This document shows, one piece after another, positions 35,209 through 43,974 of a stretch of 64,000 nucleotides of DNA. Under the pieces are notes generated by a model, which saw only the letters and a program-made list of their open reading frames with translations, searched no databases and had not been told where the DNA came from. The position numbers were made by a program, and so were the translations under genes. Origin of the DNA: Nitrospirales bacterium (GTDB lineage: Bacteria > Nitrospirota > Nitrospiria > Nitrospirales > UBA8639); contig JALDRJ010000002.1 in assembly GCA_031315865.1 (NCBI GenBank), forward strand, positions 62,001 through 126,000. Reading direction: 5' to 3'. The stretch's first letter is position 1, and every line of letters starts with the position of its first letter.

Positions 35209-35943
35209 ATGAACACGTACAAGCTCACGATCGAATACGATGGAACCAATTACGCTGGTTGGCAATGCCAACCGCATCAGCCGACGGTTCAAGCCGAGGT
35301 CGAACAGGCGCTTGAACGCATTACTCAACAACAGACCCCCGTCATCGCAGCGGGCCGCACCGATGCCGGCGTCCATGCCTGGGGACAGGTCATTAGTTTC
35401 CAAACTGAAAAATCTCTGTCTTCGCACGAATGGATTCGCGCCCTCAACGGCATTCTCCCTGCTGATATCGCCGTGAAGCATGCCGAAGACGTGCCTGCGA
35501 CGTTTCATGCACGGTACAGCGCAACCGGAAAGATTTATGAATATCGCATATTACGGACTGCCCATCGCTCGGCGCTCGAGCGATCCCGCATGTGGCACGT
35601 GCCCAAGCCATTGGACATCAAGGCGATGGAAGAGGCCGGACACTTTTTCACGGGCACGCATGATTTTTCCTCGTTTCAGAATATGCCGACTGATACCAAG
35701 AACAGGGTGTGCAGGATCGAATCCTTCACCGTACTATCAGAAGACGTGCATGTACGAATTCAGGTACGGGCCGATCGTTTTTTAAAACAAATGGTACGGT
35801 CGATGGTTGGGACCGTCGTAGAAGTGGGACTAGGCAAGCGTCACGCACACGACATGAAGCAGATTCTTGAGGCAACAGATCGCTCGGCAGCAGGGAAAAC
35901 CGCTCCTCCCCATGGACTGTATCTCCTGAAAGTCCTGTATTAA
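35209..35943 (+). CDS. truA: tRNA pseudouridine(38-40) synthase TruA
   Basis: The 244-residue enzyme modifies uridines 38-40 of tRNA anticodon arms. It starts MNTYKLTIEYDGTNYAGWQ and carries the catalytic AAGRTDAGVHAWGQV (Asp about 52). ATFHARYSATGKIYEYRI and FLKQMVRSMVGTVVEVG are the other family segments. Length is normal (240-270). It is transcribed toward the acquired-looking HNH gene, with a hairpin at 35973-35993 between them. Confidence 0.97.
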   Translation: MNTYKLTIEYDGTNYAGWQCQPHQPTVQAEVEQALERITQQQTPVIAAGRTDAGVHAWGQVISFQTEKSLSSHEWIRALNGILPADIAVKHAEDVPATFHARYSATGKIYEYRILRTAHRSALERSRMWHVPKPLDIKAMEEAGHFFTGTHDFSSFQNMPTDTKNRVCRIESFTVLSEDVHVRIQVRADRFLKQMVRSMVGTVVEVGLGKRHAHDMKQILEATDRSAAGKTAPPHGLYLLKVLY

Positions 35944-35972
35944 GAAAAAGAGACTCTCTACTTTTAGCACAA

Positions 35973-35993
35973 AATGGTAAAGCGTGTACCATT
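35973..35993. terminator. Hairpin between convergent truA and HNH gene
   Basis: AATGGTA pairs with TACCATT over a 7-nt loop, 29 bp after truA. The following sequence (CTTCCATTTAG) is only mildly T-rich. It may serve both converging transcripts. Confidence 0.35.
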
Positions 35994-36076
35994 CTTCCAT
36001 TTAGTTCCAGCACAATTCTAAGACAACTCTTAATTCCAAAGGTAAAGTTGAATGTCCCCTTTTTATTTTCCAAAAC

Positions 36077-37057
36077 CTACTTTCCAGCTTCAACTTTTAG
36101 AAAGTCAATATTTTCATTATAACTTTTGATTATTCTGAGCCCTTTCTCTAATTCTTTTTCTATTAGGATTTTATTATGTTTCGGGGATAACACTTCAACA
36201 GCATCAATTTGAGGAGCTATAAAGCCTGATCTTCCAGGAATGTAGTTTGATGTCACAGGGTCAATGGTGTGATCTAACCCTGGCCAGGAAAGTAGACTGT
36301 TAAAGGACTTGGATAGAAGAACTGAATATCTGAACATGCCAAAAAGACACACAAATCCAATAACAAGACTCTCTTTTCTATTCATACATATGTGAATTTT
36401 GTGTAGAGGACGTATATTATCTGTCATAAATGAGGTATGAACATAGTTAGCAGTGGCCAAATGGTCAGAAGAACCCAATCTAATGTAATTTCTCACATCA
36501 TCGAACGATTTGGACATAACTAGTTCAGGCGGAAGCTTGATACAAAGTAAGCTGTATGCAATTTTGGAAACGCATCGTCGTATAAGAGAATTATCTAAAA
36601 CAAATTCTGTTGCCGCGTCTACTGGACTAGGATATATCTCTGGAAAATAGTAGAGCTTCTCATCCAACTCATATTTCATCCTAATGCTTGAGAGAATTGC
36701 ATTTAATTCGCCTTCATTTCTAGCCCTTACATCAACAGAATTTATGGTTTTACCATTTTTCTTAATTCTAACGATCGGATCTTTTCGCGTTATTTTTCTC
36801 CCATCAAAAGTTAATTTTTGATCGTTTTCTTCCAGTGTGAGGGCATAAGGTCTATTTGAACCACTCGTCCGTTTAATATTCAAAGCTGTTCCAACATAGC
36901 CAAGGTTTTTTATTAGCTCTGCATCAATTTCTTTTCCATACTGGTCATTACAGACCTTGCAATATATTGGAGCATATAATCTTCCGCCAAGTGCTTGAGG
37001 AATTACATGCTCATTAGTCAGTTTTCTGTTCTCACAGCAGGAGTAACATATATCCAT
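36077..37057 (-). CDS. HNH_5-like nuclease, AT-rich accessory gene
   Basis: The 326-residue protein starts MDICYSCCENRKLTNEHVIP, followed by ALGGRL and YCKVCNDQYG. This CxxC...EHVIP...CxxC arrangement is a zinc-bound HNH endonuclease head, as in HNH_5 proteins. The remaining 270 residues match no family I can name and contain many Ile/Lys/Asn codons. The gene is distinctly more AT-rich than its neighbours and single, so it was probably gained horizontally, perhaps as a defence or mobile nuclease. The ATG at 37057 fits the domain start; the longer frame begins at TTG (37156). Nuclease activity is inferred. Confidence 0.7.
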   Translation of the reverse strand: MDICYSCCENRKLTNEHVIPQALGGRLYAPIYCKVCNDQYGKEIDAELIKNLGYVGTALNIKRTSGSNRPYALTLEENDQKLTFDGRKITRKDPIVRIKKNGKTINSVDVRARNEGELNAILSSIRMKYELDEKLYYFPEIYPSPVDAATEFVLDNSLIRRCVSKIAYSLLCIKLPPELVMSKSFDDVRNYIRLGSSDHLATANYVHTSFMTDNIRPLHKIHICMNRKESLVIGFVCLFGMFRYSVLLSKSFNSLLSWPGLDHTIDPVTSNYIPGRSGFIAPQIDAVEVLSPKHNKILIEKELEKGLRIIKSYNENIDFLKVEAGK

Positions 37058-37254
37058 TTTTAATATCCGTCCATCTTGCCCCGTCTGATTTTTGCCTCTT
37101 GCCTCCTTATTCCTCCAGATAGAGAAGTAAATGTCAATCTCAGAAACAAAGAGCAACTGGAATATGCCATTGTGTGCTTAAACCCATCAGTACTCCCATC
37201 TTAATTTCGTATGTTACCATTAATAGAGAAATTCCTTAAAATAGGAGGTTTTTC

Positions 37255-38529
37255 ATGAACACCTCTACGGTCTCTGAATTTAACCATCCCACCTTTCACC
37301 TCGCTGTCGCTCAGTTTGATCAAGCCGCAGAACTCATGGGCCTCCACCAGAACCTCAGAGAACGTCTCAAAGCTCCCCAACGGGCACTCACGGTCAGTCT
37401 TCCAATCAGGATGGACGACGGTCATGTCAAAGTCTTCATGGGATACCGCGTGCAACATGACTCAGCTCGAGGCCCATCGAAAGGCGGCTTCCGGTTTCAT
37501 CATGAAGTGAATTTAGGAGAGGTCGCGGCACTGGCCATGTGGATGACCTGGAAATCTGCGCTGGCCGGACTTCCGTTCGGAGGAGCCAAAGGGGGCGTGA
37601 AGGTGAATCCCGGCGCACTTTCGACCGGAGAGCTGGAACGGATCACGCGGCGATACGCGGCAGAAATTTTTCCCCTCATCGGACCGGACAAAGATATTCC
37701 CGCTCCCGATATCGGAACCAACGCGCAGATCATGGCCTGGCTCATGGACACCTATAGTCAACAAGTCGGATTTGCTGTTCCGGGAGTGGTGACTGGAAAA
37801 CCGCTCGCGCTTGGAGGAAGTTTGGGACGAGAGGAGGCAACTGGCCGAGGGGTGGTCAACGTCACGCTCGAAGCCTTAAAACACCTCAAGATCAACCCAG
37901 TCGGATCCACTGTTGTCATCCAAGGTATGGGCAATGTCGGATCACATACAGCCAAAATTATCGGCCAAACAGGGGCCAAGATCATCGCCATCAGCGATCA
38001 TCGAGGGGGGCTCCACAACGCGCGCGGCTTGAATATTCCTGAAGTACTCAAACGTTTCCAGACTGACAATGCACCTCTCAGTTCCATGCAGGACCTGGGC
38101 GACCCCATAACCAATGAAGAGCTGTTAGAGACAAAATGTACGATCCTCATTCCCGCAGCCGTGGCTGAACAAATTACCGAGCGCAATGCCCCGAAAATTC
38201 AATGCCAGGTTCTTTCCGAAGCGGCAAACGGTCCGACAACGCTGGAAGCGGATGCCATCCTGACCGATCGGGGAATCTTTACGATACCGGATATTCTCGC
38301 GAATTCAGGAGGGGTAATTGTGTCCTATTTTGAATGGGTTCAGGATGTCCAGCGCTTTTTTTGGAAGGAATCAGACATTCATGAACGCCTTGAAGAAATC
38401 ATCGTTTCGGCATTTCAACGGACCCTGGCCTTTGCGCAAGAGAAGAAAACGACGATGCGAATGGCAGCCCTCATGAATGGGATCGATAAAGTGGCTCAAG
38501 CGCATCAACTACGAGGACTGTACCCCTAA
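37255..38529 (+). CDS. gdhA: Glutamate dehydrogenase (Glu/Leu/Phe/Val family)
   Basis: The 424-residue enzyme interconverts glutamate and 2-oxoglutarate plus ammonia. The dimerisation/catalytic domain shows GYRVQHDSARGPSKGGFRFH, then PFGGAKGGVKVNP with the catalytic Lys. The Rossmann domain has VIQGMGNVGSHTAK (about 220-235). GREEATGRGV and ANSGGVIVSYFEW are further family signatures. AGGAGG lies before the ATG. It is followed 35 bp later by the convergent aldolase gene. NAD versus NADP use cannot be fixed by eye. Confidence 0.95.
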   Translation: MNTSTVSEFNHPTFHLAVAQFDQAAELMGLHQNLRERLKAPQRALTVSLPIRMDDGHVKVFMGYRVQHDSARGPSKGGFRFHHEVNLGEVAALAMWMTWKSALAGLPFGGAKGGVKVNPGALSTGELERITRRYAAEIFPLIGPDKDIPAPDIGTNAQIMAWLMDTYSQQVGFAVPGVVTGKPLALGGSLGREEATGRGVVNVTLEALKHLKINPVGSTVVIQGMGNVGSHTAKIIGQTGAKIIAISDHRGGLHNARGLNIPEVLKRFQTDNAPLSSMQDLGDPITNEELLETKCTILIPAAVAEQITERNAPKIQCQVLSEAANGPTTLEADAILTDRGIFTIPDILANSGGVIVSYFEWVQDVQRFFWKESDIHERLEEIIVSAFQRTLAFAQEKKTTMRMAALMNGIDKVAQAHQLRGLYP

Positions 38530-38563
38530 ATAGACAGATAGCAAACTGGAGACTGCGTTGTTT

Positions 38564-39499
38564 TTACGGCAATTCCCCTGAATAAATCTTCATCACCGTC
38601 GACATAAATTCGAGGGCCTCGGGCTTTTGCCGTTGAAACGAATTCCGCCCGATGATGGAACCAAACCCGCCTCCATCTCGAATCGCGCGGCATTCGTCGA
38701 AGATCTTTTTATCTTCGCCTTTCGCCCCGCCTGAGAAAATCACGATCCGCCGTCCGTTGAACGCGCTTTGGACGACATGACGAATACGGTCAGCCGGCGT
38801 CTCGATGGGAATCTTCTCCGACTCGTACACTTTCTTGGCCGCGCTCTGTTCGATATGCGCGGAAGGGACTTTGACTTTAATGATATGGGCTCCGAGTTGC
38901 GCGGCAATTTGCGCGGCATACGCAGCGACATCGATACCCGTCTCCCCTTCCTTGCTCAACCCTTCCCCTCGCGGATAGGACCACACCACCACGGCTAATC
39001 CGTAGGATTTCGCCTCTTCCGCGAGTTCTCGCAGATGTTGATACATGGTCTGGGCGTTGGCAGACCCCGGATAGATGGTATAGCCAATCGCGCAACATCC
39101 AAGCCGCAGGGCATCGCGCACGCTTCCGGTCATGGCCGAGTTCGGGTTCTTGGTGGCAAACAGAGAATCGTTATTATTCAGCTTCAGAATCAGCGGAATT
39201 TGACCGGCAAATGCCGCCGCACCCGCTTCAAGAAACCCGAGTGGCGCGGCATACGCATTACACCCGGCTTCGATCGCAAATTCAAAATGATAGTGGGGGT
39301 TATAACCAAGCGGATTGGGAGCAAAACTGCGTGCCGGACCATGTTCAAAACCCTGATCGACTGGAAGAATCACGAGACGACCCGTGCCAGCCAAACGGCC
39401 AGTCATCATCAAGCGAGCCAGATTCGACAGCTCTCCCGGACTGGCGCCGTCATAATAACTCAAGATTTCTTTTACGCGTGGTGTCATGTGAGTACTCAC
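38564..39499 (-). CDS. fbaB: Class I fructose-bisphosphate aldolase (FbaB/DhnA type)
   Basis: The 311-residue Schiff-base aldolase cleaves or forms fructose-1,6-bisphosphate. VILPVDQGFEHGPARSFAPN is the archaeal/FbaB-type signature, LGAHIIKVKVPS holds the active-site Lys, and VIFSGGAKGEDKKIF is the phosphate site. I keep the GTG at 39499: GGAGG lies 12 nt upstream of it, whereas the in-frame ATG (39487) would be too far. With FBPase in the same region it supports gluconeogenesis toward the glycogen cluster. Confidence 0.93.
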   Translation of the reverse strand: MSTHMTPRVKEILSYYDGASPGELSNLARLMMTGRLAGTGRLVILPVDQGFEHGPARSFAPNPLGYNPHYHFEFAIEAGCNAYAAPLGFLEAGAAAFAGQIPLILKLNNNDSLFATKNPNSAMTGSVRDALRLGCCAIGYTIYPGSANAQTMYQHLRELAEEAKSYGLAVVVWSYPRGEGLSKEGETGIDVAAYAAQIAAQLGAHIIKVKVPSAHIEQSAAKKVYESEKIPIETPADRIRHVVQSAFNGRRIVIFSGGAKGEDKKIFDECRAIRDGGGFGSIIGRNSFQRQKPEALEFMSTVMKIYSGELP

Positions 39500-39635
39500 A
39501 AATTCTCCTCCATTTTCATTCGACGATGAAAGCTCTATTGAGTATGATTCGGCACACTCGTTGAGATGCTCAAAGCAGTTTAGAAAACAATCTGAAACAA
39601 CGCAATATGTTTAACGACAAAATTAATGGTCAGGC

Positions 39636-40274
39636 TCAGTCTCTGCCATTGTCTACGCGCTTCCGTAAATCAATGAGCTCCCGCTCCATGGCCTCGAATC
39701 GTTCGGCAATCGGGTCGGGAATATTCGTGTGGTCCATGGTCGCCTCAGGAACCCGTTCACCGTCATACTTGACGACCCGGCCGGGATTTCCCACGACGGT
39801 CGAGTTGGGCGGAACGGAACGGAGTACGACGGCATTGGCTCCGACTTTTACGTTATCGCCAATCACGATCCCTCCGAGAACTTTGGCTCCTGCGCCCACG
39901 ACGACATGGTTGCCGAGCGTTGGATGACGTTTTCCTCGCTCCTTGCCCGTTCCCCCTAACGTCACCCCTTGAAATAATGTCACGAAGTCTCCGATCTCTG
40001 TCGTTTCTCCGATGACCACCCCCATTCCATGGTCGATAAAGAACCCTCTTCCAATAGTGGCGCCGGGATGAATTTCAATGCCGGTCGCCCAACGTGTCAC
40101 CTGCGATAAGAACCTCGGGAAAAAAGGAATTTTTCGACGCCAAAGCCTATGTGACACACGGTGCATGAGCAGGGCATGGAACCCGGAATAGGTAAGAAAC
40201 ACTTCCCAACGGCTGGTGGCCGCTGGATCGCGCTCAAAAACCGCTTGCAGATCTTGGGAAATGGACGTGAACAT
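39636..40274 (-). CDS. cysE: Serine O-acetyltransferase (short CysE/EpsC type)
   Basis: The 212-residue enzyme acetylates serine for cysteine synthesis. A short helical N-terminus (about 1-60) leads into hexapeptide repeats: [40 protein letters not shown] and [19 protein letters not shown]. The catalytic His/Asp are in FIDHGMG and QGVTLGGTG. The C-terminal tail is charged and longer than the feedback-sensitive tail of E. coli CysE. It lies 102 bp behind ispF on the same strand and may share its transcript. Confidence 0.93.
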   Translation of the reverse strand: MFTSISQDLQAVFERDPAATSRWEVFLTYSGFHALLMHRVSHRLWRRKIPFFPRFLSQVTRWATGIEIHPGATIGRGFFIDHGMGVVIGETTEIGDFVTLFQGVTLGGTGKERGKRHPTLGNHVVVGAGAKVLGGIVIGDNVKVGANAVVLRSVPPNSTVVGNPGRVVKYDGERVPEATMDHTNIPDPIAERFEAMERELIDLRKRVDNGRD

Positions 40275-40376
40275 GAATTGTACCAGGATACCACATTCAT
40301 CGTGTTCAGTGCCCCTCTCTCAATGACTTGCCCCCTCACCATGGCTATCCTCTCAATATTTCAACATTACGTCCTT

Positions 40377-40853
40377 TTAGGAACGGTCGATCAAACACAC
40401 CGCTTGCGTGGCGATTCCTTCCTGTCGACCGATCATCCCAATGCCCTCGCCGCTCTTGACCTTTACATTAACCTGCTCCCGTTCGACCTGAAGGGTCTCG
40501 GCTAAACATTCTGCCATCTTCTCGAGATGGGGACCTAACTTGGGAGCTTGAGCCAAAATCACCGTATCAAGATTCACGAGTCGATATCCTTTTTGCACGA
40601 GAAGCTCGTGAACGTCCTTGAGCATGGTCAAGCTCGAGAGGTCCTTATACGCCGGATTCGAGCTGGGATACCGTTTTCCCAGATCCCCCTCTCCCATCGC
40701 TCCTAGAAGCGCGTCACAGACGGCATGAACCAATGCATCCGCATCGGAATGCCCATCGAGTCCATGGGTGTGGTCAATGGCGATACCGCCCAGAATGAGC
40801 CGGCGCCCCTCTTTCAGCGGATGCACGTCATAGCCTTGTCCAATTCTCATCAT
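40377..40853 (-). CDS. ispF: 2-C-methyl-D-erythritol 2,4-cyclodiphosphate synthase
   Basis: The 158-residue enzyme makes the cyclic diphosphate of the MEP isoprenoid pathway. MRIGQGYDVHPL provides Asp and His zinc ligands. DGHSDADALVHAVCDALLGA and GEGDLGKRYPSSNPAYKD complete the signature, and the C-terminus has GEGIGMIGRQEGIATQAV. The ATG overlaps the ispD stop by 4 bp (ATGA), a coupling common for the ispD-ispF pair. Confidence 0.97.
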   Translation of the reverse strand: MMRIGQGYDVHPLKEGRRLILGGIAIDHTHGLDGHSDADALVHAVCDALLGAMGEGDLGKRYPSSNPAYKDLSSLTMLKDVHELLVQKGYRLVNLDTVILAQAPKLGPHLEKMAECLAETLQVEREQVNVKVKSGEGIGMIGRQEGIATQAVCLIDRS

Positions 40854-41569
40854 GTATCCTGACGGCCTCGTCTCGTTTGAAGACTTGATAAAATCGATTC
40901 ACCCAGGATCAAGTCTTCGGGTTTGGTAATCTTGATATTTTGGACACTGCCTGGCACGACCGTCACAGGATGCCCCAATTGCTCAACGAGGCCTGCATCA
41001 TCCGTCACATCCCACTGCCGCGTCTCAGCCTGCCGATGGGCTTCCAATAACCACGAATACCGGAATACCTGCGGGGTCTGAGCTGACCACAGTTCTTCGC
41101 GATTCAGGGTCGCCTCCACCCTTCCCTGTTGGTCGACTCGCTTGACGGTATCTTTCATCGGGATAGCCACAAGCGCTCCTCCCGTCTCACGCGCAACCAG
41201 TATGGACTGTTCGGCGATGTCTTTGGTGATAAATGGCCTTACGCCATCGTGCACCAACACCAGCTCTGGAGGCTCGTTGATCGCATAAACACCATGACGA
41301 ACCGAATCTTGTCGACGGACTCCCCCGGGAACGACCTGCGTCACCTTCTCAATCGCAAACCGATGAATGACCTCTTCCCGGCAATAGGCGAGATCAGACT
41401 CTGGTATGACAACGATGATTTCAGCAATGGCATCAATCGAGGCGAGTGTACGGAGGGAGTGAACGAGCAGAGGAACGCCGCCCAACAATAAAAATTGCTT
41501 CGGGGTGCTTCCGCCCATGCGCACCCCCCGTCCCGCGGCAGGAACGACCGCAACCACGCGATCAGACAC
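40850..41569 (-). CDS. ispD: 2-C-methyl-D-erythritol 4-phosphate cytidylyltransferase
   Basis: The 239-residue enzyme attaches CMP to MEP. It shows VVPAAGRGVRMGGSTPKQF (CTP-binding loop), LVLVHDGVRPFI (metal site) and TPQVFRYSWLLEA, with VTDDAGLVEQLG near the end. Length is normal. Its start overlaps the end of the PIN-TRAM gene by 8 bp and its end overlaps ispF, so the three are translationally linked. Confidence 0.97.
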   Translation of the reverse strand: MSDRVVAVVPAAGRGVRMGGSTPKQFLLLGGVPLLVHSLRTLASIDAIAEIIVVIPESDLAYCREEVIHRFAIEKVTQVVPGGVRRQDSVRHGVYAINEPPELVLVHDGVRPFITKDIAEQSILVARETGGALVAIPMKDTVKRVDQQGRVEATLNREELWSAQTPQVFRYSWLLEAHRQAETRQWDVTDDAGLVEQLGHPVTVVPGSVQNIKITKPEDLILGESILSSLQTRRGRQDT

Positions 41570-42605
41570 GCGCGAAGCTTAATTCTTCCCGCTCGGATTC
41601 TTCTTTCAGGCGGGTGAAAATCATACGACCGGCACTCGTTTGCAGGACGCTCGTCACCAGAACATCGACATTCTTTCCGATCGCGCGCTTGGCATGATCG
41701 ACGACGACCATCGTTCCATCATCAAGGTAGGCAATACCCTGACCAGCTTCTTTGCCTTCCTTCAACACGAAGACCCGCAGCGTCTCCCCTGGAAGGACCA
41801 CCGGTTTCAACGCGTTACAGAGTTCGTTAATGTTTAAGACTTTGACCCCTTGCAAGCCAGCGACTTTATTCAAATTCAAATCATTCGTCAGAATTTTAGC
41901 TTCGATTTTTTTGGCGAGCTCGACCAATTTGGTATCGACTTCTTTCACGTGAGGGAAATCATCTTCGATGATATCGATCTTGATATTCGTCATTTTCTGC
42001 ATGCCATTCAGGATATCCAACCCTCGTCGCCCCCTGGCGCGTTTCAGACTGTCGGAAGAATCAGAAATATGTTGAAGCTCCAACAGGATGAACTGTGGAA
42101 CGACCAATGTCCCTTCAATGAACCCTGTTTCACACAGGTCAGCGATTCGACCATCGATGATGACGCTGGTGTCCAATAATTTCAGCGTGACGTCTGCTTC
42201 ACTTTTTTCTTGCTGTGACCCTGCCCCCGATTCATCCGTATGTATCGCGACCATCGCTTCCGATCCATACCGCATTCCAACGATCAGGCCTGCATACGGC
42301 ACTGTCAAAAGGGCAATCAGGCCTCCCACACGTCCCAAGACCGTCGACGACGCGAGCATAAGACCTGAGAGGTAGACAAACAGACCTGACACTAACAACC
42401 CGAGGCCAAAACCTACGCCGCCCCAAACGGAGAGTGGAAGCGGCACCTCCACCAATCGGTTTTCTAACAGTATCACGCTCCCGCTGATGATAGCGCCAAG
42501 GCCAGCTCCAGCCAGAAGAGACAGTACACTTTCATCGCCTACACTCAGTCCAATCCCAGCTCCTGAGACAATTCCCACCACCAAGAAGATGGTATGGAGA
42601 ATCAT
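41562..42605 (-). CDS. Membrane-anchored PIN-TRAM protein (YacL-like)
   Basis: The 347-residue protein has four N-terminal membrane helices (about 1-25, 28-48, 60-82, 90-112). A PIN nuclease domain follows (about 140-260) with LLDTSVIIDGRIADL, VPQFILLELQHISD and ILTNDLNLNKVA. A TRAM RNA-binding domain covers about 275-335. YacL-like proteins are conserved next to ispD in many bacteria and probably act on RNA. The ATG at 42605 has AAGGGG well spaced and lies 32 bp after the fbp stop. The longer frame to 42779 overlaps fbp and is unlikely. Confidence 0.9.
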   Translation of the reverse strand: MILHTIFLVVGIVSGAGIGLSVGDESVLSLLAGAGLGAIISGSVILLENRLVEVPLPLSVWGGVGFGLGLLVSGLFVYLSGLMLASSTVLGRVGGLIALLTVPYAGLIVGMRYGSEAMVAIHTDESGAGSQQEKSEADVTLKLLDTSVIIDGRIADLCETGFIEGTLVVPQFILLELQHISDSSDSLKRARGRRGLDILNGMQKMTNIKIDIIEDDFPHVKEVDTKLVELAKKIEAKILTNDLNLNKVAGLQGVKVLNINELCNALKPVVLPGETLRVFVLKEGKEAGQGIAYLDDGTMVVVDHAKRAIGKNVDVLVTSVLQTSAGRMIFTRLKEESEREELSFARV

Positions 42606-42636
42606 AAGCGTTACCCCTTCGTCTTGTGGTTCGTAT

Positions 42637-43635
42637 TCAAGCCCGGATAAATCCCTGGACCTGTTCGACGTCTTCTCGACTCCCGATAAACAGCGGCACC
42701 CGTTGATGCAGTATCTTGGGTTGAATGGCTCGAATCGGTTCCACACCGGTGCTCCCGAGCCCTCCCGCTTGTTCGACAATGAACGTCAGAGGGGCGGCTT
42801 CATAGAGAAGCCTTAACTTTCCTTCAGGTTTTTTGACTTCTCCTGGGTAGAGATAAATCCCACCCTTGAGCAAAATTCGATGCACATCGGCTGCGAGACA
42901 ACCTGAATAGCGTCCAGTATAGGGACGACCGCTCGCGGAATCCGACTCCTTGATGTGGTCGAGGTACCGCTGCACGCCCTGGGACCACTTTTGACGATTA
43001 CCTTCATTCACGCAGTAGATTTTTCCTCGTGCCGGCATCCGCACATTCTCCCTTGTGAGAATAAACTCTCCCAATTCCGGGTCAAGGGTAAAAACATGAA
43101 CGCCATGACCATTGGTCCACACCAAAACCGTACTGCTGCCATACAGAACATACCCGGCACCGACCTGATCTTCACCTGTCTTCAGCAGTTCTTGGTCACG
43201 ATCCCCCGAGCTATTCTCCTGCAACCGGTGTATGGAAAAAACGGAACCGAGGGAAGCATCGACATCGATGTTCGATGAACCGTCCAGCGGGTCAAAATAC
43301 AGAACATACCTCCCACTGTGTTCAGCAGATTGTACGACGTATGGGCTTGCCATTTCTTCCGACACCAGCGTCCTGACGACACAACTTTCTCGAAAGACAC
43401 TGACGAAAATCTCATTCGCTCGCTCATCTAATTTCTGCACTTCCTCGCCTTGAACATTCGTCTTCCCCGTCGAGCCCAACACATCCGACAACCCGCCGTA
43501 TTTCAGATCACGCGCGATCATTTTTCCCGCTAACGCAACCTGCGTCATAATGTGGAAAAACTCGCCCGTTGTGTCAGTCGTGGAAAGCTGTTCTTGTAGG
43601 AGATGAGTCGTTAAAGATCGCGGAGCGTGCATCAT
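42637..43635 (-). CDS. fbp: Fructose-1,6-bisphosphatase class 1
   Basis: The 332-residue enzyme hydrolyses fructose-1,6-bisphosphate in gluconeogenesis or the Calvin cycle. It carries VLYFDPLDGSSNIDVDASLG (metal and substrate site), GYVLYGSSTVLVWTNG and KLRLLYEAAPLTFIVEQAGG. The N-terminal helix and NVQGEEVQKLDE allosteric-type segment are present. Two ATGs in a row begin the frame. It leads the fbp/PIN-TRAM/ispD/ispF transcript. The 340 bp upstream contain three tandem 46-bp repeats. Confidence 0.96.
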   Translation of the reverse strand: MMHAPRSLTTHLLQEQLSTTDTTGEFFHIMTQVALAGKMIARDLKYGGLSDVLGSTGKTNVQGEEVQKLDERANEIFVSVFRESCVVRTLVSEEMASPYVVQSAEHSGRYVLYFDPLDGSSNIDVDASLGSVFSIHRLQENSSGDRDQELLKTGEDQVGAGYVLYGSSTVLVWTNGHGVHVFTLDPELGEFILTRENVRMPARGKIYCVNEGNRQKWSQGVQRYLDHIKESDSASGRPYTGRYSGCLAADVHRILLKGGIYLYPGEVKKPEGKLRLLYEAAPLTFIVEQAGGLGSTGVEPIRAIQPKILHQRVPLFIGSREDVEQVQGFIRA

Positions 43636-43974
43636 CCATGACTCCCAGCGAGAAGAAACGATGTGTGAGATTCCATTATAGACTTTTCTGTAGAGCTGAG
43701 CAATGGAAAGAGATTCGAACCAGGTTTCGTCCGATTTAGTGCTGGGCAGCGGGAAGAGAGTCGAATCAGATTTCGTCCGATTTAGTGTTGAGCAAAGGAA
43801 AGAGATTCGAACCAGATTCTGACCGACTCGTATAGAGCAAACCTAACAAAACCGGTGTCACACATGCCTATGAATAAGAACCACGATGGTGTTAGTAGAA
43901 AGCTGGAGGCGAGTAAAAGAACCGGCGAACTGCCCGTGAAACGAGCAAAGAAAACTCACGCATGACGACAGGTG
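43636..43974. other. Promoter region of fbp with tandem repeats
   Basis: This 339-bp spacer between two leftward genes contains the repeats listed at 43696-43833. It also holds a 33-codon basic forward ORF at 43864-43965 without a Shine-Dalgarno, which I do not accept as a gene. No tRNA or other RNA gene is supported. Confidence 0.5.
43696..43833 (+). repeat. Three imperfect tandem 46-bp repeats
   Basis: Units at 43696-43741, 43742-43787 and 43788-43833 are each exactly 46 bp. Units 1 and 2 share the end TTTCGTCCGATTTAGTG; units 1 and 3 share AGATTCGAACCAG. Unit 3 diverges over its last 16 bases. The complement of AGATTCGAACC resembles a tRNA T-loop, but flanking bases do not form a T-stem. 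They may be remnants of a duplicated tRNA-like or REP-like element upstream of fbp. Confidence 0.7.

Noticed and set aside
43696-43833. tRNA gene suggested by GGTTCGAATCT-like complement
   Set aside because: The bases around the loop do not pair as a T-stem, and no acceptor, D-arm or anticodon arm is present.
43864-43965. 33-codon basic ORF before fbp
   Set aside because: No Shine-Dalgarno, no similarity I recognise, and it lies on the strand opposite the flanking genes.
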